DNA of 64,000 nt from Phycisphaerales bacterium (GTDB taxonomy: Bacteria > Planctomycetota > Phycisphaerae > Phycisphaerales > UBA1924). The position numbers and the translations under genes were made by a program. Location: contig JADLCM010000008.1 of the NCBI GenBank assembly GCA_020847175.1, positions 1-64,000 on the forward strand. The letters are read 5' to 3'. The notes below the pieces were generated by a model, which worked only from the letters and a program-made list of their open reading frames with translations, made no database searches and had not been told where the DNA came from. Below are positions 25,323-34,970 of the stretch, piece by piece; the stretch's first letter is position 1; each line of letters opens with the position of its first letter.

Positions 25323-25549
25323 CCTGAGCAGGCGAAGGCGGGGGCACGCAGGTCTGGGGCAGCCGGTTTCTCTCGGAGTCCCCGAACACAAAGGATTCAT
25401 AGGCGCGGGAGCAGTGGAGCAGTGCTCCGGGCGAGGTTTCCACAGGGGCGGCTCGAAGACCGTGCCCGGTGTCGGTACCATGCTCCCCCCGGTGCCGGCA
25501 CCTGGGGCGGATTTCGTCGGGGTTTGGCCCCAGGGGTGAACGGAAGGTC

Positions 25550-27271
25550 ATGGCACGATCGCGCAAGAAACTCGGTGACATTCTGGTGGGCTGGGGCATG
25601 ATTTCGCAGGCACAGGCGGATCAGGCCTCCGCCGCCGCCCTGTCGAGCGGCCGTCGCCTGGGTGATGTCCTCGTCGAAATGGGATTCGCCAAAGAAGATC
25701 AGGTTGCCAAGGCTTTGGCAAACCAGTTTGGGATGGAGTTTGTCGACCTCAGCGCCCAGGGAGTGGGGAGCAAGGTTGATATGAAGCTGATCGCCCGCGA
25801 CCTCATCAAGAAGCACACGATCCTGCCGTTCGGAAAGGTCGGAAACAAGCTCCAGCTCGTCATCCATGACCCGATGGACCTCGAGCTCATGGACATGCTT
25901 CGATTCCGGTACGGCATGGAGATTGAGCCGCGACTGGCCGCCAAGGGTCAGATCAAGGCGTTTATTGAGGGAGGCGGCGCATCGGGCGGGGGCGCCCAGC
26001 GCCAGATCGCCCCCGGAGAAAGCCTGGTTTCAGAATCGATCGACCGGACCATCGACCGCTCGGTGGACCGCTCGATGGACAAATCCATCGACGTGTCGCG
26101 CGAAGATGCGCCGGTGGTGCGGCTGGTGGACCGCATCCTGCGGGAAGCCATCGGGATGCGCGCCTCCGACATCCACTTTGAACCCATGGCGGACCGGGTG
26201 CGCCTGCGCTACCGGATCGACGGTGTGTGTCTTGAGCGCGACAACCTCCCCAAGCGAATGCAGAACGCGATCCTCAGCCGCATCAAGCTGATGAGCGTGA
26301 TGAACATCGCCGAGAAGCGCGTGCCGCAGGACGGACGCATCAAACTGCCCTACGAAGAGAAGCAGATCGACTTCCGTGTGTCGGCCTGCCCTGCGTATCA
26401 CGGCGAGAGCGTGGTGCTTCGTATTCTTCGCCCGGAATCGGCCCGAATCGGCCTGGCCAATCTCGGGTTCGAAGGCGATAACCTGGCGGCGTTCAACCGG
26501 ATCATCCGGCGCCCCAACGGCATCTTCCTCGTCACGGGCCCCACAGGCTCGGGCAAGACCACCACCCTTTACTCCGCGCTCGACGTGCTCAACCGCCCGG
26601 ACAAGAAGATCATCACCGCCGAAGACCCGGTGGAATACAACTTCGCCGGCATCAACCAGTGCCAGGTCAAGGAGCAGATCGGGCTCGGGTTCTCGATCAT
26701 CCTGCGGTCGATGCTCCGTCAGGCGCCCAACATCATCCTTGTGGGCGAAATCCGCGACCGTGAAGTGGGCGAGATCGCGATTCAGGCCGCCCTGACGGGG
26801 CACCTGGTGTTCAGCACCCTGCACACCAATGACGCGCCCAGCGCCATCACCCGTCTCATCGACATGGGGATCAAGCCCTTCCTGGTAGCCAGCTCGATCC
26901 AGGCCGTCATGGCTCAGCGGCTTATCCGCGTGATCTGCCCGCAGTGCAAGGCCCCCGACCCGGCCCCGGACCCCAAGCTGATGCACCTGGTCGGGCTCAC
27001 GCCGGAGATGGCCGCCGGCAAACTGATGAAGGGCACCGGGTGCGCCAACTGCGCCAACACGGGCTACCGCGGGCGACGGGCGATCTTCGAGATGATGCAG
27101 ATGAACAGCCAGATCCGCGACCTCGCCTTCAACAAGGCCCCGGTCTCGGAGATCCGCAAGGCCGCCATCGCGTCGGGCATGAAGACCCTCGTGGACGACG
27201 GCCGCAACAAGATTCTCGCGGGAAACACGACCTGTGACGAGGTCGCGAAAATGGCCCAGCAGGAACATTGA
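25550..27271 (+). CDS. GspE/PilB-type assembly ATPase (first copy)
   Basis: Hexameric ATPase that powers pseudopilus or pilus extension from the cytoplasm. Residues 1-140 are a MshEN domain (KLGDILVGWGMISQAQADQA, and the second half with KKHTILPFGKVGNKLQLV), which in relatives binds c-di-GMP. A linker at about 162-185 repeats a SID-R-x-ID pattern (IDRTIDRSVDRSMDKSID), probably a helix. The ATPase core has Walker A GPTGSGKTTTLYS near 329, Asp and His boxes, and Walker B ILVGEIRDREVGE. The tetracysteine zinc site CPQC and CANC is near 463-490. The 573 residues agree with the family. The ATG at 25550 follows GGAAGG. It leads the secretion cluster, 91 bases before pilT. Confidence 0.93.
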   Translation: MARSRKKLGDILVGWGMISQAQADQASAAALSSGRRLGDVLVEMGFAKEDQVAKALANQFGMEFVDLSAQGVGSKVDMKLIARDLIKKHTILPFGKVGNKLQLVIHDPMDLELMDMLRFRYGMEIEPRLAAKGQIKAFIEGGGASGGGAQRQIAPGESLVSESIDRTIDRSVDRSMDKSIDVSREDAPVVRLVDRILREAIGMRASDIHFEPMADRVRLRYRIDGVCLERDNLPKRMQNAILSRIKLMSVMNIAEKRVPQDGRIKLPYEEKQIDFRVSACPAYHGESVVLRILRPESARIGLANLGFEGDNLAAFNRIIRRPNGIFLVTGPTGSGKTTTLYSALDVLNRPDKKIITAEDPVEYNFAGINQCQVKEQIGLGFSIILRSMLRQAPNIILVGEIRDREVGEIAIQAALTGHLVFSTLHTNDAPSAITRLIDMGIKPFLVASSIQAVMAQRLIRVICPQCKAPDPAPDPKLMHLVGLTPEMAAGKLMKGTGCANCANTGYRGRRAIFEMMQMNSQIRDLAFNKAPVSEIRKAAIASGMKTLVDDGRNKILAGNTTCDEVAKMAQQEH

Positions 27272-27278
27272 CGCCGGT

Positions 27279-27302
27279 GCGACCGGATCGAATCCCGGTC
27301 GC
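27279..27302. repeat. Hairpin between the first ATPase gene and pilT
   Basis: GCGACCGG and CCGGTCGC form a perfect 8-bp stem with an eight-base loop, just after the ATPase stop codon. Without a T-tract it is more likely an mRNA processing or stability element than a terminator. Confidence 0.45.
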
Positions 27303-27361
27303 GAAGAGTCACGCCTCACCAAGCGCGGCATCAGGCCGCGAGATGTCCGGGAGTTCGCCAG

Positions 27362-28477
27362 ATGTCCTCAATGCAGATTGACCGGTTGCTCGACACGGTC
27401 GTCAAGACCGGCGCCAGCGACCTTCACCTCACCGTGGGCCGCCCGCCCACCATCCGCCTTCACGGTCGCCTGCGGAACCTCCAGACCAAGATCCTGGATT
27501 CCGACGACATGGTGGGCCTGATGAAGGCGATTACCCCGGAACGCAACCAGCAGGAACTTCAGGAAGAGGGCGGCACCGACTTCGGCTTCGCCTACGGCGA
27601 TGCCGCTCGATTCCGTGTGTCGGTCTTTCGCCAGCGCGCGGACCTCGCGATCGTGCTTCGTCAGATCCCGAACAAACTGCTCACCTTTGAGCAGATCGGT
27701 CTGCCTGAAATGTGTCGCGAGTTGATCCGGCGCCCCCGCGGACTCTTCCTGATTACCGGACCTACGGGCTCGGGGAAGACCACTTCGCTCGCCACAATGA
27801 TCGACTACATCAACACCACGATGGATCACCACATCATCACGATGGAAGACCCCATCGAGTACTACCACAAGCACAAGAAGTCGATTCTGAACCAGCGCGA
27901 GGTCGGAAACGACGTGCCGTCATTCGCCGAAGCCCTTCGCCGAGCCCTTCGTCAGGACCCTGACAACATCCTGGTGGGCGAAATGCGCGACCTCGAGACC
28001 ATCGAGGCGGCCATTCGCGCCGCCGAGACCGGGCACTTGGTCTTCGCAACCCTCCACACCACCGGCGCTGCCAAGACCATCGACCGCGTCGTGGACGCCT
28101 TCCCGGTCAGCCAGCAGAACCAGATCCGGGTCCAGTTGTCCACAGCCCTCATCGCGGTCATCAGCCAGGCCCTGCTCAGCCGAATCGACCAGCCGGGCAT
28201 GGTGGCGGCGTACGAGTTCATGGTCGTGACCCCGGCCATCGCCAACCTGATCCGCGATGCCAAGACCTTCCGCATCGACTCCATGATCCAGACCGGCAAG
28301 AAGTTCGGCATGCAGTTGCTGGACGACCACCTCTGGCAGCTCTATTCCGAAGGCAAGATCTCCGCCGAGGAAATGGTGGATCGAGCGAAGAATCCGGCTG
28401 ACCTGAGGGACAAGGTTCACAAACTGGGCCGCACCGTGGGCCGGGTTGAGTGGGACGAAGACGACGAGACGGCCTGA
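27362..28477 (+). CDS. pilT: Twitching-motility retraction ATPase PilT
   Basis: PilT drives pilus retraction by ATP hydrolysis at the inner membrane. The N-terminal PAS-like domain begins GASDLHLTVGRPPTIRLHGR. Walker A is GPTGSGKTTSLATMID near residue 134. The Asp box is ITMEDPIEYYHKHKKS, Walker B is NILVGEMRDLET, and the His box is TGHLVFATLHTTGAAKTIDR. The AIRAAETGH and VSQALLSR segments are typical of PilT. It lacks the zinc tetracysteine of PilB/GspE, as expected. Length (371 residues) is slightly above the usual 345, due to an acidic C-terminal tail (VEWDEDDETA). Its place between two GspE-type genes suggests a retractable pseudopilus. Confidence 0.93.
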   Translation: MSSMQIDRLLDTVVKTGASDLHLTVGRPPTIRLHGRLRNLQTKILDSDDMVGLMKAITPERNQQELQEEGGTDFGFAYGDAARFRVSVFRQRADLAIVLRQIPNKLLTFEQIGLPEMCRELIRRPRGLFLITGPTGSGKTTSLATMIDYINTTMDHHIITMEDPIEYYHKHKKSILNQREVGNDVPSFAEALRRALRQDPDNILVGEMRDLETIEAAIRAAETGHLVFATLHTTGAAKTIDRVVDAFPVSQQNQIRVQLSTALIAVISQALLSRIDQPGMVAAYEFMVVTPAIANLIRDAKTFRIDSMIQTGKKFGMQLLDDHLWQLYSEGKISAEEMVDRAKNPADLRDKVHKLGRTVGRVEWDEDDETA

Positions 28478-28614
28478 GCCGCACGCTCTATCTTACGGCC
28501 CGTATCGTGGCCGGGAAGAATTCGAGATGTGAAAACGCAATTATCCATGTGTCGCGTCAAAACTTGCGGGCTTTGGCGCGAATGCAGCACGAACCGATCG
28601 GGTAGACTGGACGA

Positions 28615-28635
28615 ATCGACCATCGTCCGGTCGAT
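28615..28635. promoter_or_regulatory. Perfect inverted repeat upstream of the second ATPase gene
   Basis: ATCGACC and GGTCGAT flank a seven-base spacer, 85 bases before the second ATPase gene in a 242-base gap that also has AT-rich patches. It could be an operator of an internal promoter or a leader hairpin. Confidence 0.35.
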
Positions 28636-28719
28636 GTTGGTTGCATTATCGCCCGACCGAGACGGTGGCGGCGACGCCCATGAAACTCGGGGCGGAAAGG
28701 TCGAGATCGGCGGAGGGTT

Positions 28720-30459
28720 ATGGCTGAGACGGCGTTCAATGCGGCGGAGTTCAAGGGTCGGAAGATCGGCCGCGTCCTCACCAAGATGGGCAAGGTGACG
28801 CGTGAGCAGGTCCACGAGGCGCTTGAGGTCCAGAAGACCCGGAAGGTTCCTCTCGGGAAACTCCTGGAGGAACTCGGGTACTGCACCGCCAAGGACATCT
28901 CGGCGGGCCTTGCGGCGCAGGCCGGCATGGAGTTTGTCGACCTGACCGGCTTCGAGCCCCCGGCCGAGGCGATCGAGGTCATCCCTTCGGAGACGGCCCA
29001 GGCGTACCAGATCATCCCGATTGAGTACATCGCCCAGGGCAAGCGCCTGAAGGTCGCACTCAAGGGGGCGGACAACTTTCAGGCGGTGGATGACCTTCGC
29101 CTGCTCATGGGCTTCAACGTCGAGGCCGTGGTGACGGAGCCCGCCTCGATTGACCAACTGCTTGCCAAGCACTACTCGAAGCAGGAGGCGATCGTGGACC
29201 TCGTGGGCGCGATGGCGACCAACGAGAAGTTCAAGGGCCTGGAGAACCGGGGCGACTCGATCGACCTGGACGAACTCAAGGGGGCCGCCGAGGACAACCA
29301 GGTTGTCAAGCTTCTCAACCTGGTCCTGTTGCAGGCGATCAAGGACCGGGCGAGCGACATTCACTTCGAGCCCTTCGAGGCCGAGTTCAAGATGCGCTAC
29401 CGCATTGACGGGGTGCTGTACGAGATGGTGCCGCCCCCGAAGCACCTCGGCCCGGCGATCACCAGCCGCATCAAGGTCATGTCGAACCTTGACATCGCGG
29501 AGCGGCGCATGCCCCAGGACGGTCGCATCGAGCTGACGGTGGGGGGGAGGCCGGTGGACCTGCGCGTCGCGGTGCTGCCGACGATCTACGGCGAGAGCGT
29601 CGTGATGCGCGTGCTGGACCGGAGCAACGTGCAGTTGAAACTGGACCGCATCGGGTTCCGCGAGGATGACCTGGAGAAGTTCCGCAAACTGATCGGCAAA
29701 CCGAACGGCATCGTGGTGGTGACGGGTCCGACAGGCTCGGGCAAGACGACGACGTTGTACGCCGCGCTCGCGGAACTGAACGACATCGAGACCAAGATCC
29801 TGACCGCGGAAGACCCGGTCGAGTATGACATCGACGGGCTGTGCCAGTGCCAGGTCAACGAGAGTCTCGGGCTGACGTTCGCCAAGTGCCTGCGCAGCTT
29901 CCTCCGCCAGGATCCTGACATCATCCTGGTGGGCGAGATCCGCGACGGGGAGACGGCGCAGATCGCGGTGCAGGCATCGCTCACGGGGCACCTCGTGCTC
30001 ACCACGCTGCACACGAACGATGCGCCGAGTTCGGTCGTGCGACTCATCGACCTGGGCATGGAGCCCTTCCTGCTCACGGCGACGATCGAGGGCGTGTGTG
30101 CCCAGCGCCTGGTGCGCACCGTGTGCTCCAAGTGCAAGGAGATGTACCAGCCGTCCGAAGAGGAACTGATGGAGCTCCAGCTCCGCCCGGCGGACGTCCG
30201 CGGCAAGAAGTTCTTCCGGGGCAAGGGGTGCGACAACTGCCACGGCTCGGGGTATCGCGGGCGCATGGCGCTCTTCGAGCTCATGGTGATGGACGACGAG
30301 ATGCGAGAGCTCATCATGAAGGAAGCGAGCACCGCGGTGCTCCGCGACCACGCCCGCAAGCGCGGCATGCGCACGCTGCGCGAGTGCGGTCTGCTGGCCA
30401 TCTTCGAAGGACAGACCACCATCGACGAGGTGGTGCGTGAGACGATCATGGAAGATTGA
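28720..30459 (+). CDS. GspE/PilB-type assembly ATPase (second copy)
   Basis: A second assembly ATPase (579 residues), divergent in sequence from the first but of the same design. The N-terminal MshEN domain runs from KIGRVLTKMGKVTREQVHEA to VDDLRLLMGFNVEAV. The core has Walker A GPTGSGKTTTLYAALAEL near residue 336, the Asp box TAEDPVEYDIDGLCQCQVNE, and Walker B IILVGEIRDGETA. The zinc site is CSKC and CDNC near 468-507. It lacks the SID repeat linker of the first copy. It lies 103 bases before the GspF-like gene. Two copies may serve two machines or two stages, one perhaps pilus-like with PilT and the other T2SS-like with the pseudopilins. GGAGG precedes the ATG. Confidence 0.93.
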   Translation: MAETAFNAAEFKGRKIGRVLTKMGKVTREQVHEALEVQKTRKVPLGKLLEELGYCTAKDISAGLAAQAGMEFVDLTGFEPPAEAIEVIPSETAQAYQIIPIEYIAQGKRLKVALKGADNFQAVDDLRLLMGFNVEAVVTEPASIDQLLAKHYSKQEAIVDLVGAMATNEKFKGLENRGDSIDLDELKGAAEDNQVVKLLNLVLLQAIKDRASDIHFEPFEAEFKMRYRIDGVLYEMVPPPKHLGPAITSRIKVMSNLDIAERRMPQDGRIELTVGGRPVDLRVAVLPTIYGESVVMRVLDRSNVQLKLDRIGFREDDLEKFRKLIGKPNGIVVVTGPTGSGKTTTLYAALAELNDIETKILTAEDPVEYDIDGLCQCQVNESLGLTFAKCLRSFLRQDPDIILVGEIRDGETAQIAVQASLTGHLVLTTLHTNDAPSSVVRLIDLGMEPFLLTATIEGVCAQRLVRTVCSKCKEMYQPSEEELMELQLRPADVRGKKFFRGKGCDNCHGSGYRGRMALFELMVMDDEMRELIMKEASTAVLRDHARKRGMRTLRECGLLAIFEGQTTIDEVVRETIMED

Positions 30460-30562
30460 TGAGGCCGGACATTGCGCCGAGGCCTCGCAGGCTCGGCGCA
30501 GCGCGGAGTCAAGAGCACGTATCGAACGGCCCGCTGGGGCCGGATGATGGGGAGGCGGTTCG

Positions 30563-31858
30563 ATGGGAACGTTTACGTACGAGGCGCTGAACTCCTCGGG
30601 CAAGACGCAGAAAGGCACGGTCGAGGCCAACGACAGCGCCGATGCGATCGCCCGGATCAAGTCCCAGGGGCTGTACCCGACGCAGGTCAAGGCGCAGAAG
30701 GGCAAGAAGCCCGAGGGTGAGAAGGGCGTGCCGAGCGCGACGCCCAAGAAGAAGAAGGGCGGAGGCATCGGCTTCGGGCGCGTCAAGGCCAAGCAGCTCA
30801 CGCTCTTCACGCGCCAGCTCTCCACGCTCCAGGACGCCGGCCTGCCCCTTCTGCGGTCGCTCAAGATTCTTGAAGACCAGACCAAGCCCGGGCCGCTCAA
30901 GGTCTGCCTCCTCAACGTCACGGAAGAGGTCGAGGGCGGCGCATCGCTCTCCGAGGCCATGAGCAAGAGCCCCAAGGCGTTCAACAAGCTCTACACCAAG
31001 ATGGTGAACGCTGGAGAGATCGGCGGCGTGCTGGACGTCATCCTCCAGCGTCTCGCCGAGTTCATGGAGAAGGCCCAGCGGCTGAAGCGCAAGGTCAAGG
31101 GCGCGATGGTGTACCCCATCGTCGTCATCACCATCGCCATCGTCATCCTCACCTTCATCATGGTGGCGATCATCCCCAAGTTCACCAAGATCTTCGAAGA
31201 GTTCGGCGTGAAACTGCCGGCCCTCACCACCGGCCTGGTGCGGGTGAGCAAGTGGACCGGCGGCCCGCTGCTGCCCGACGGCAACCCCGGCCAGCAGATC
31301 CCCGGCGCCGTGTTCATCGGGCTCTCACCGTTCATCTTCATCATCTTCTGGAAGCTCATCCGCAAAGCGGGCCCGGGCAAGGCCGCGACCGACACCGTGC
31401 TGCTCTACATGCCCGTGATGGGCAAACTCATCCGCAAGACCTGCATCGCCCGCTTCACCCGCACCCTGGGCACCCTCATCTCCGCGGGCGTGCCGATCCT
31501 CGAAGCCGTGACCATCACGGGCGAGACGAGCGGCAACTACGTCTTTGAGAAGGCACTCAAAAACGTGCACGACTCAATCCGCGAGGGCGAGAGTTTCGCC
31601 GGGCCGCTGCGTGAGAGCAAGACGTGCAGCCCGATCGTCACCAACATGATCGAGGTGGGCGAAGAGACGGGCGAGATGGACGCGATGCTGCTCAAGATCG
31701 CGGACAATTACGAGGAAGAGGTCGACGTGGCCGTCGATTCGCTCGTCTCGATCCTTGAACCGCTCATGATCGTGGTGCTCGGCGGCATCGTCGGCACCAT
31801 CGTGGTCGCCATGTTCCTGCCGCTTGTGGCGATGATCGAATCGCTGCAGACCTCGTGA
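30563..31858 (+). CDS. GspF/PilC-family inner-membrane platform protein
   Basis: The membrane platform on which the ATPase turns to add pilin subunits. The 431 residues hold a soluble N-terminal region (FTYEALNSSGKTQKGTVEAN) and a Lys/Gly-rich linker. The first GspF helical domain (LTLFTRQLSTLQDAGLPLLR) is followed by a transmembrane pair around 195-215 and 260-285. The second GspF domain (TRTLGTLISAGVPILEAV) follows. The C-terminal membrane helix is LEPLMIVVLGGIVGTIVVAM. It overlaps the next frame at a GTG in its stop codon, but a ribosome binding site favours a later start for that gene. Directly after the second ATPase, it is probably its partner. Confidence 0.92.
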   Translation: MGTFTYEALNSSGKTQKGTVEANDSADAIARIKSQGLYPTQVKAQKGKKPEGEKGVPSATPKKKKGGGIGFGRVKAKQLTLFTRQLSTLQDAGLPLLRSLKILEDQTKPGPLKVCLLNVTEEVEGGASLSEAMSKSPKAFNKLYTKMVNAGEIGGVLDVILQRLAEFMEKAQRLKRKVKGAMVYPIVVITIAIVILTFIMVAIIPKFTKIFEEFGVKLPALTTGLVRVSKWTGGPLLPDGNPGQQIPGAVFIGLSPFIFIIFWKLIRKAGPGKAATDTVLLYMPVMGKLIRKTCIARFTRTLGTLISAGVPILEAVTITGETSGNYVFEKALKNVHDSIREGESFAGPLRESKTCSPIVTNMIEVGEETGEMDAMLLKIADNYEEEVDVAVDSLVSILEPLMIVVLGGIVGTIVVAMFLPLVAMIESLQTS

Positions 31859-31902
31859 GGACGGGCATCTCGGGCGGGCTATCCCGCCCCAGGGAGGGGC
31901 GC

Positions 31903-32820
31903 ATGCGCCGAGGGTTCACCATCATGGAGCTGCTCATCACCATCGCGGTGATCGGGCTGCTGATCGCGATCCTGGTCGTCGGCGTCGGCGGGGCGATGCG
32001 CCTGGCGCGCCGCAATGTCGATGCGCAGACGGCGGCCTCGCTCAAGGTGGCGGTCGAGCAGTTCGAGAACGAACTCGGATTCCTACCGCCCCTGATCGTG
32101 GACGGGCGCCCGCTGGCTCTCGACGATTCGAACGGGCCCTTTGACACCAACCTGCTCGGGCCCATCGTGCGTGACGAGGACTTTCTCGCGCAGCGCAACA
32201 CCGACGTGGACGCGGCCAAGCGGTACAGCAAGTTCAGCCTGCCGTACTACCTGATGGGCGCGTGCCAGGTGAACGACACGGACGGCGACCCGATCGACGG
32301 GGAGCCGGGCCCCTCGTTCCGTACGCCGCGCCGTGACGGGCTCTTTGACCCGCGGGGCCGGGTGCTGGACCCGTACTTCACCCCGCGCGACCCGTCGCGG
32401 CTCGTGCAGGGGTACGTCGATCCGCTGGAGTACGGCGAGCACGGCGTGAGTTTCGGCGGGGCGGACGGGACGCCCCCGGCATCGAAGGTGGCGCTCGTCG
32501 ACCGCAACGGGCGCAGTTTCCGCTATTACCGCTGGGTGAACGGGGAAACGAGCGGGGCCGTCCGGTCGCGCGGACAGGTGCTGAACATCCCGCAGATCTT
32601 CCAAGATCCCGTGACGCGCACCGACCTTGATGCGTCCGCGGCGGACACGAGCAACGAACTGGCGGGCGCCGCGTGGGCGATCGTCGGGGCGGGCAACGAC
32701 GGCTATTTCGGCACCGAAGACCTCGCGGCGTTCCAGCAGAAGCTCGGTTCGGGCGAGACCAACCTCGAAACCGCCCAGCGCCGCGCGTGGCGCGACAACA
32801 TCGTGGAGGTGGGCAAGTGA
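31903..32820 (+). CDS. GspG-like major pseudopilin (305 aa)
   Basis: The first of five prepilin-like genes and the only one in the major pseudopilin position. After RRG the processed N-terminus is FTIMELLITIAVIGLL, with Glu at position 5, and continues as a membrane helix. Methylation and cleavage by a prepilin peptidase are expected. The soluble part is far larger than in typical GspG (about 140 residues), with DTDGDPIDGEPG and GNDGYFGTEDLAAFQQ segments that could bind calcium. The ATG at 31903 follows GGGAGGGG, which decides it over the GTG at 31855. The next gene starts inside its stop codon (GTGA). Confidence 0.85.
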   Translation: MRRGFTIMELLITIAVIGLLIAILVVGVGGAMRLARRNVDAQTAASLKVAVEQFENELGFLPPLIVDGRPLALDDSNGPFDTNLLGPIVRDEDFLAQRNTDVDAAKRYSKFSLPYYLMGACQVNDTDGDPIDGEPGPSFRTPRRDGLFDPRGRVLDPYFTPRDPSRLVQGYVDPLEYGEHGVSFGGADGTPPASKVALVDRNGRSFRYYRWVNGETSGAVRSRGQVLNIPQIFQDPVTRTDLDASAADTSNELAGAAWAIVGAGNDGYFGTEDLAAFQQKLGSGETNLETAQRRAWRDNIVEVGK

Positions 32821-33863
32821 CGCGGCGCACTGTCACATCCGGGATCGGTCCGCGGCGCAGCGCCTACACGCTCGTCGAAGTGCTCGCGGTGGTGGTCATC
32901 ATCGGACTGCTCGTGGCGGCTTCGGTGCCCGCCTTCAACGCGATGGCGAAGAGCTCCAATGCCGCCCTGGCCGACACGCAGCTGCGGCTGGCGGTGAGCG
33001 CCGCCCGGGACGCGGCGATCCAGTCCCTCGACGGGCGCGACGCGGCGGCGGTCTTCTTCTACGACCCCAATGGTCGCATCTCCGTCGAGGTGCACCGCGA
33101 TGTGGGCACCGTCACCGATTCGTTCGGACGATCTCGCTCGATCTTCGCCCGCGACCCGGCCTTTGAGACCGTGCAGTTGCCGCGGCGCCAGCACGTGGTG
33201 GGGCTGGCCCCGCCCGCAAGCATCGTCTCCAGCAGCGACAGCGACCCCTACACCTGGTACTCCGCCGGTCGATACCCGACGGATGAGACCTCGTGGGTCT
33301 TCCCGGAGACCGGGTTCTACGACCCCGAGACAGCGGATGAGGGGCCCTACCGCAGCACATTCATGGTCCGCTTTGAAGCCGTCACCGGCGCGATCTCGAC
33401 CGAGAGCGGCGAGGCGCTCGTGTACGCCCCCTCTCCCGAGATCGACTTCCGCCAGGGCGCGCCGTTCAACGTGGCCTCTCGCCGGCCTGATCGCAACCCC
33501 GACCACCTGCGCCTGGTGCGCACCATGGCGAGCGACGTCACGATGACCGCCGCCGTGCGCGAGCGGCTGATCGGCGACCTCGCGACCGACACGGTGCTCG
33601 CTCGCCCGGTGCGCACGATCGCGCTCTACCACGTGAGCGACATGGTGAAGGCGATTCGGGCCTCCGGCGCGACCGTCCTGCGCGGCGTGGACACCGTCAC
33701 CGGGTGCCTCTACACCGGATGGCGCCGAAACGACACGCCCCGGCCTGATTTCGCGTGGGCCTCGGAACTCGCAAACGCGATCTCTGAAGAAGACGCGGCA
33801 GAGTTGTACTTCGTCGATCGCTACACCGGCTCGCTGTCGCACCTTGCTCGCACCAACGACTGA
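32817..33863 (+). CDS. GspH-like minor pseudopilin
   Basis: A 348-residue prepilin-like protein, starting with GTG inside the stop of the preceding gene, with GGAGGT upstream. The predicted mature N-terminus is YTLVEVLAVVVIIGLLVAAS with Glu at +5. The residue before it is Ala rather than the usual Gly, which prepilin peptidases tolerate less well. The rest is a large globular beta-rich domain of unknown fold. Position suggests the GspH role in the minor pseudopilin tip complex. It is followed by the GspI-like gene after 18 bases. Confidence 0.75.
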   Translation: MTRRTVTSGIGPRRSAYTLVEVLAVVVIIGLLVAASVPAFNAMAKSSNAALADTQLRLAVSAARDAAIQSLDGRDAAAVFFYDPNGRISVEVHRDVGTVTDSFGRSRSIFARDPAFETVQLPRRQHVVGLAPPASIVSSSDSDPYTWYSAGRYPTDETSWVFPETGFYDPETADEGPYRSTFMVRFEAVTGAISTESGEALVYAPSPEIDFRQGAPFNVASRRPDRNPDHLRLVRTMASDVTMTAAVRERLIGDLATDTVLARPVRTIALYHVSDMVKAIRASGATVLRGVDTVTGCLYTGWRRNDTPRPDFAWASELANAISEEDAAELYFVDRYTGSLSHLARTND

Positions 33864-33881
33864 CCGCTGCGGAGGGAACCG

Positions 33882-34970
33882 ATGTACGCTCAAGGTCAAT
33901 GCACAGCGCAGCGCAGGCGCCCGTTCAGCGCCCCCCGGGGCTTCTCGCTCATCGAGGTGCTCATCGCGGTGCTCGTGCTCGCGCTCGGCCTTCTCGGGCT
34001 CGCCGCGGTCTTTCCCGTCGTGCTCTTTCAGCAGCGCGAAGCCAGCGACCAGAGCGTGGGCCTGAGCGTCGCCGGCTCGGTGGAGACCACCCTGCGTCAC
34101 CAGCCGGACCTCCGCGATCAGGGAGATCCGCAGACGCTCGGCGATGAACGCGGGTTCTCGGCGCTGGTCGTCGATCTCACCGGCTTCAGCCCTCGGGGAG
34201 AGTGGGTGATCCCGGAAGGCGGGGGAGGCGGCCTCGCGATCGACCTGGCCACCGGCGATCTCACGGTGGGCCAGGGGAGCGCGGGTGTGCTCATGCCCGC
34301 GCGCGACCGGTTGTTCCCGCGTCCGTACACGCCCGGCTCTGAGCCGCGCTTCGTCTGGGACGTGGCCGCCCGGCGCGTGCGCTCCGGCTCGAATGCCGTG
34401 GGTCAGCCCCAGGCGACGGTCGATGACTCCATCGAACTCGCGATCTTTGTCCGCCGCGTCGACCAGGGGTTGCGGGCCCCCGAGCGGCAGAGGACGCGCC
34501 AGAGCGACTGGGTCAACCTCGGCAAACGGCTTCGTCTCTCGGATGTGCTGATCCGAAACACCAGCGAACTCAAGTCCTCCGAGCTTCGAGTGCCCGTGGG
34601 GATTGATTCGGCCTTTCGGATCACCAACGACGGCAAGGGGGACTACGCCGCGCCCTTCCGCATTCTGCCCCACAAAGGCGCCTCGTACGGAACCGCGTCG
34701 GGCGAACTGCGCCGCAACCGCCTCGCGTTCGATTCGTCGATCTCCGCCGCCGAGTTGAAGCTGGCGACGCAGCTCGGCCAGAAGCTGGTGGACTCGGGCG
34801 GCAACGTGTACGCGGTCACGGGTCTGGACACCACCAGCCTGCCCGGTGTGCCGGTGGTGATCGTGGACCGCCGGGTGCCGGTGCAGATGCGACAGACGGA
34901 CGACCTCGGTGAGTTTGTGCTCACGCCCCATGTGCCCGCGGCCGTCCGCGTGCTGAGGTTCAACCCATGA
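33882..34970 (+). CDS. GspI/PilV-like minor pseudopilin
   Basis: A 362-residue prepilin with the leader MYAQGQCTAQRRRPFSAPRG and then FSLIEVLIAVLVLALGLLGL, Glu at +5. The LGLLGLAAV continuation resembles PilV/GspI. GGAGGGA precedes the ATG at 33882. The globular part is beta-rich with long Arg-rich loops. Its stop overlaps the next ATG (ATGA), indicating coupled translation. In T2SS, GspI seeds tip formation with GspJ and GspK; that role is inferred from order. Confidence 0.82.
   Translation: MYAQGQCTAQRRRPFSAPRGFSLIEVLIAVLVLALGLLGLAAVFPVVLFQQREASDQSVGLSVAGSVETTLRHQPDLRDQGDPQTLGDERGFSALVVDLTGFSPRGEWVIPEGGGGGLAIDLATGDLTVGQGSAGVLMPARDRLFPRPYTPGSEPRFVWDVAARRVRSGSNAVGQPQATVDDSIELAIFVRRVDQGLRAPERQRTRQSDWVNLGKRLRLSDVLIRNTSELKSSELRVPVGIDSAFRITNDGKGDYAAPFRILPHKGASYGTASGELRRNRLAFDSSISAAELKLATQLGQKLVDSGGNVYAVTGLDTTSLPGVPVVIVDRRVPVQMRQTDDLGEFVLTPHVPAAVRVLRFNP

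Noticed and set aside
27279-27302. The hairpin after the first ATPase gene as a tRNA T-arm or attachment site
   Set aside because: It resembles the T-arm of tRNA-Gly only through CCGG and TTCGA-like bases; no acceptor, D or anticodon arm is present.
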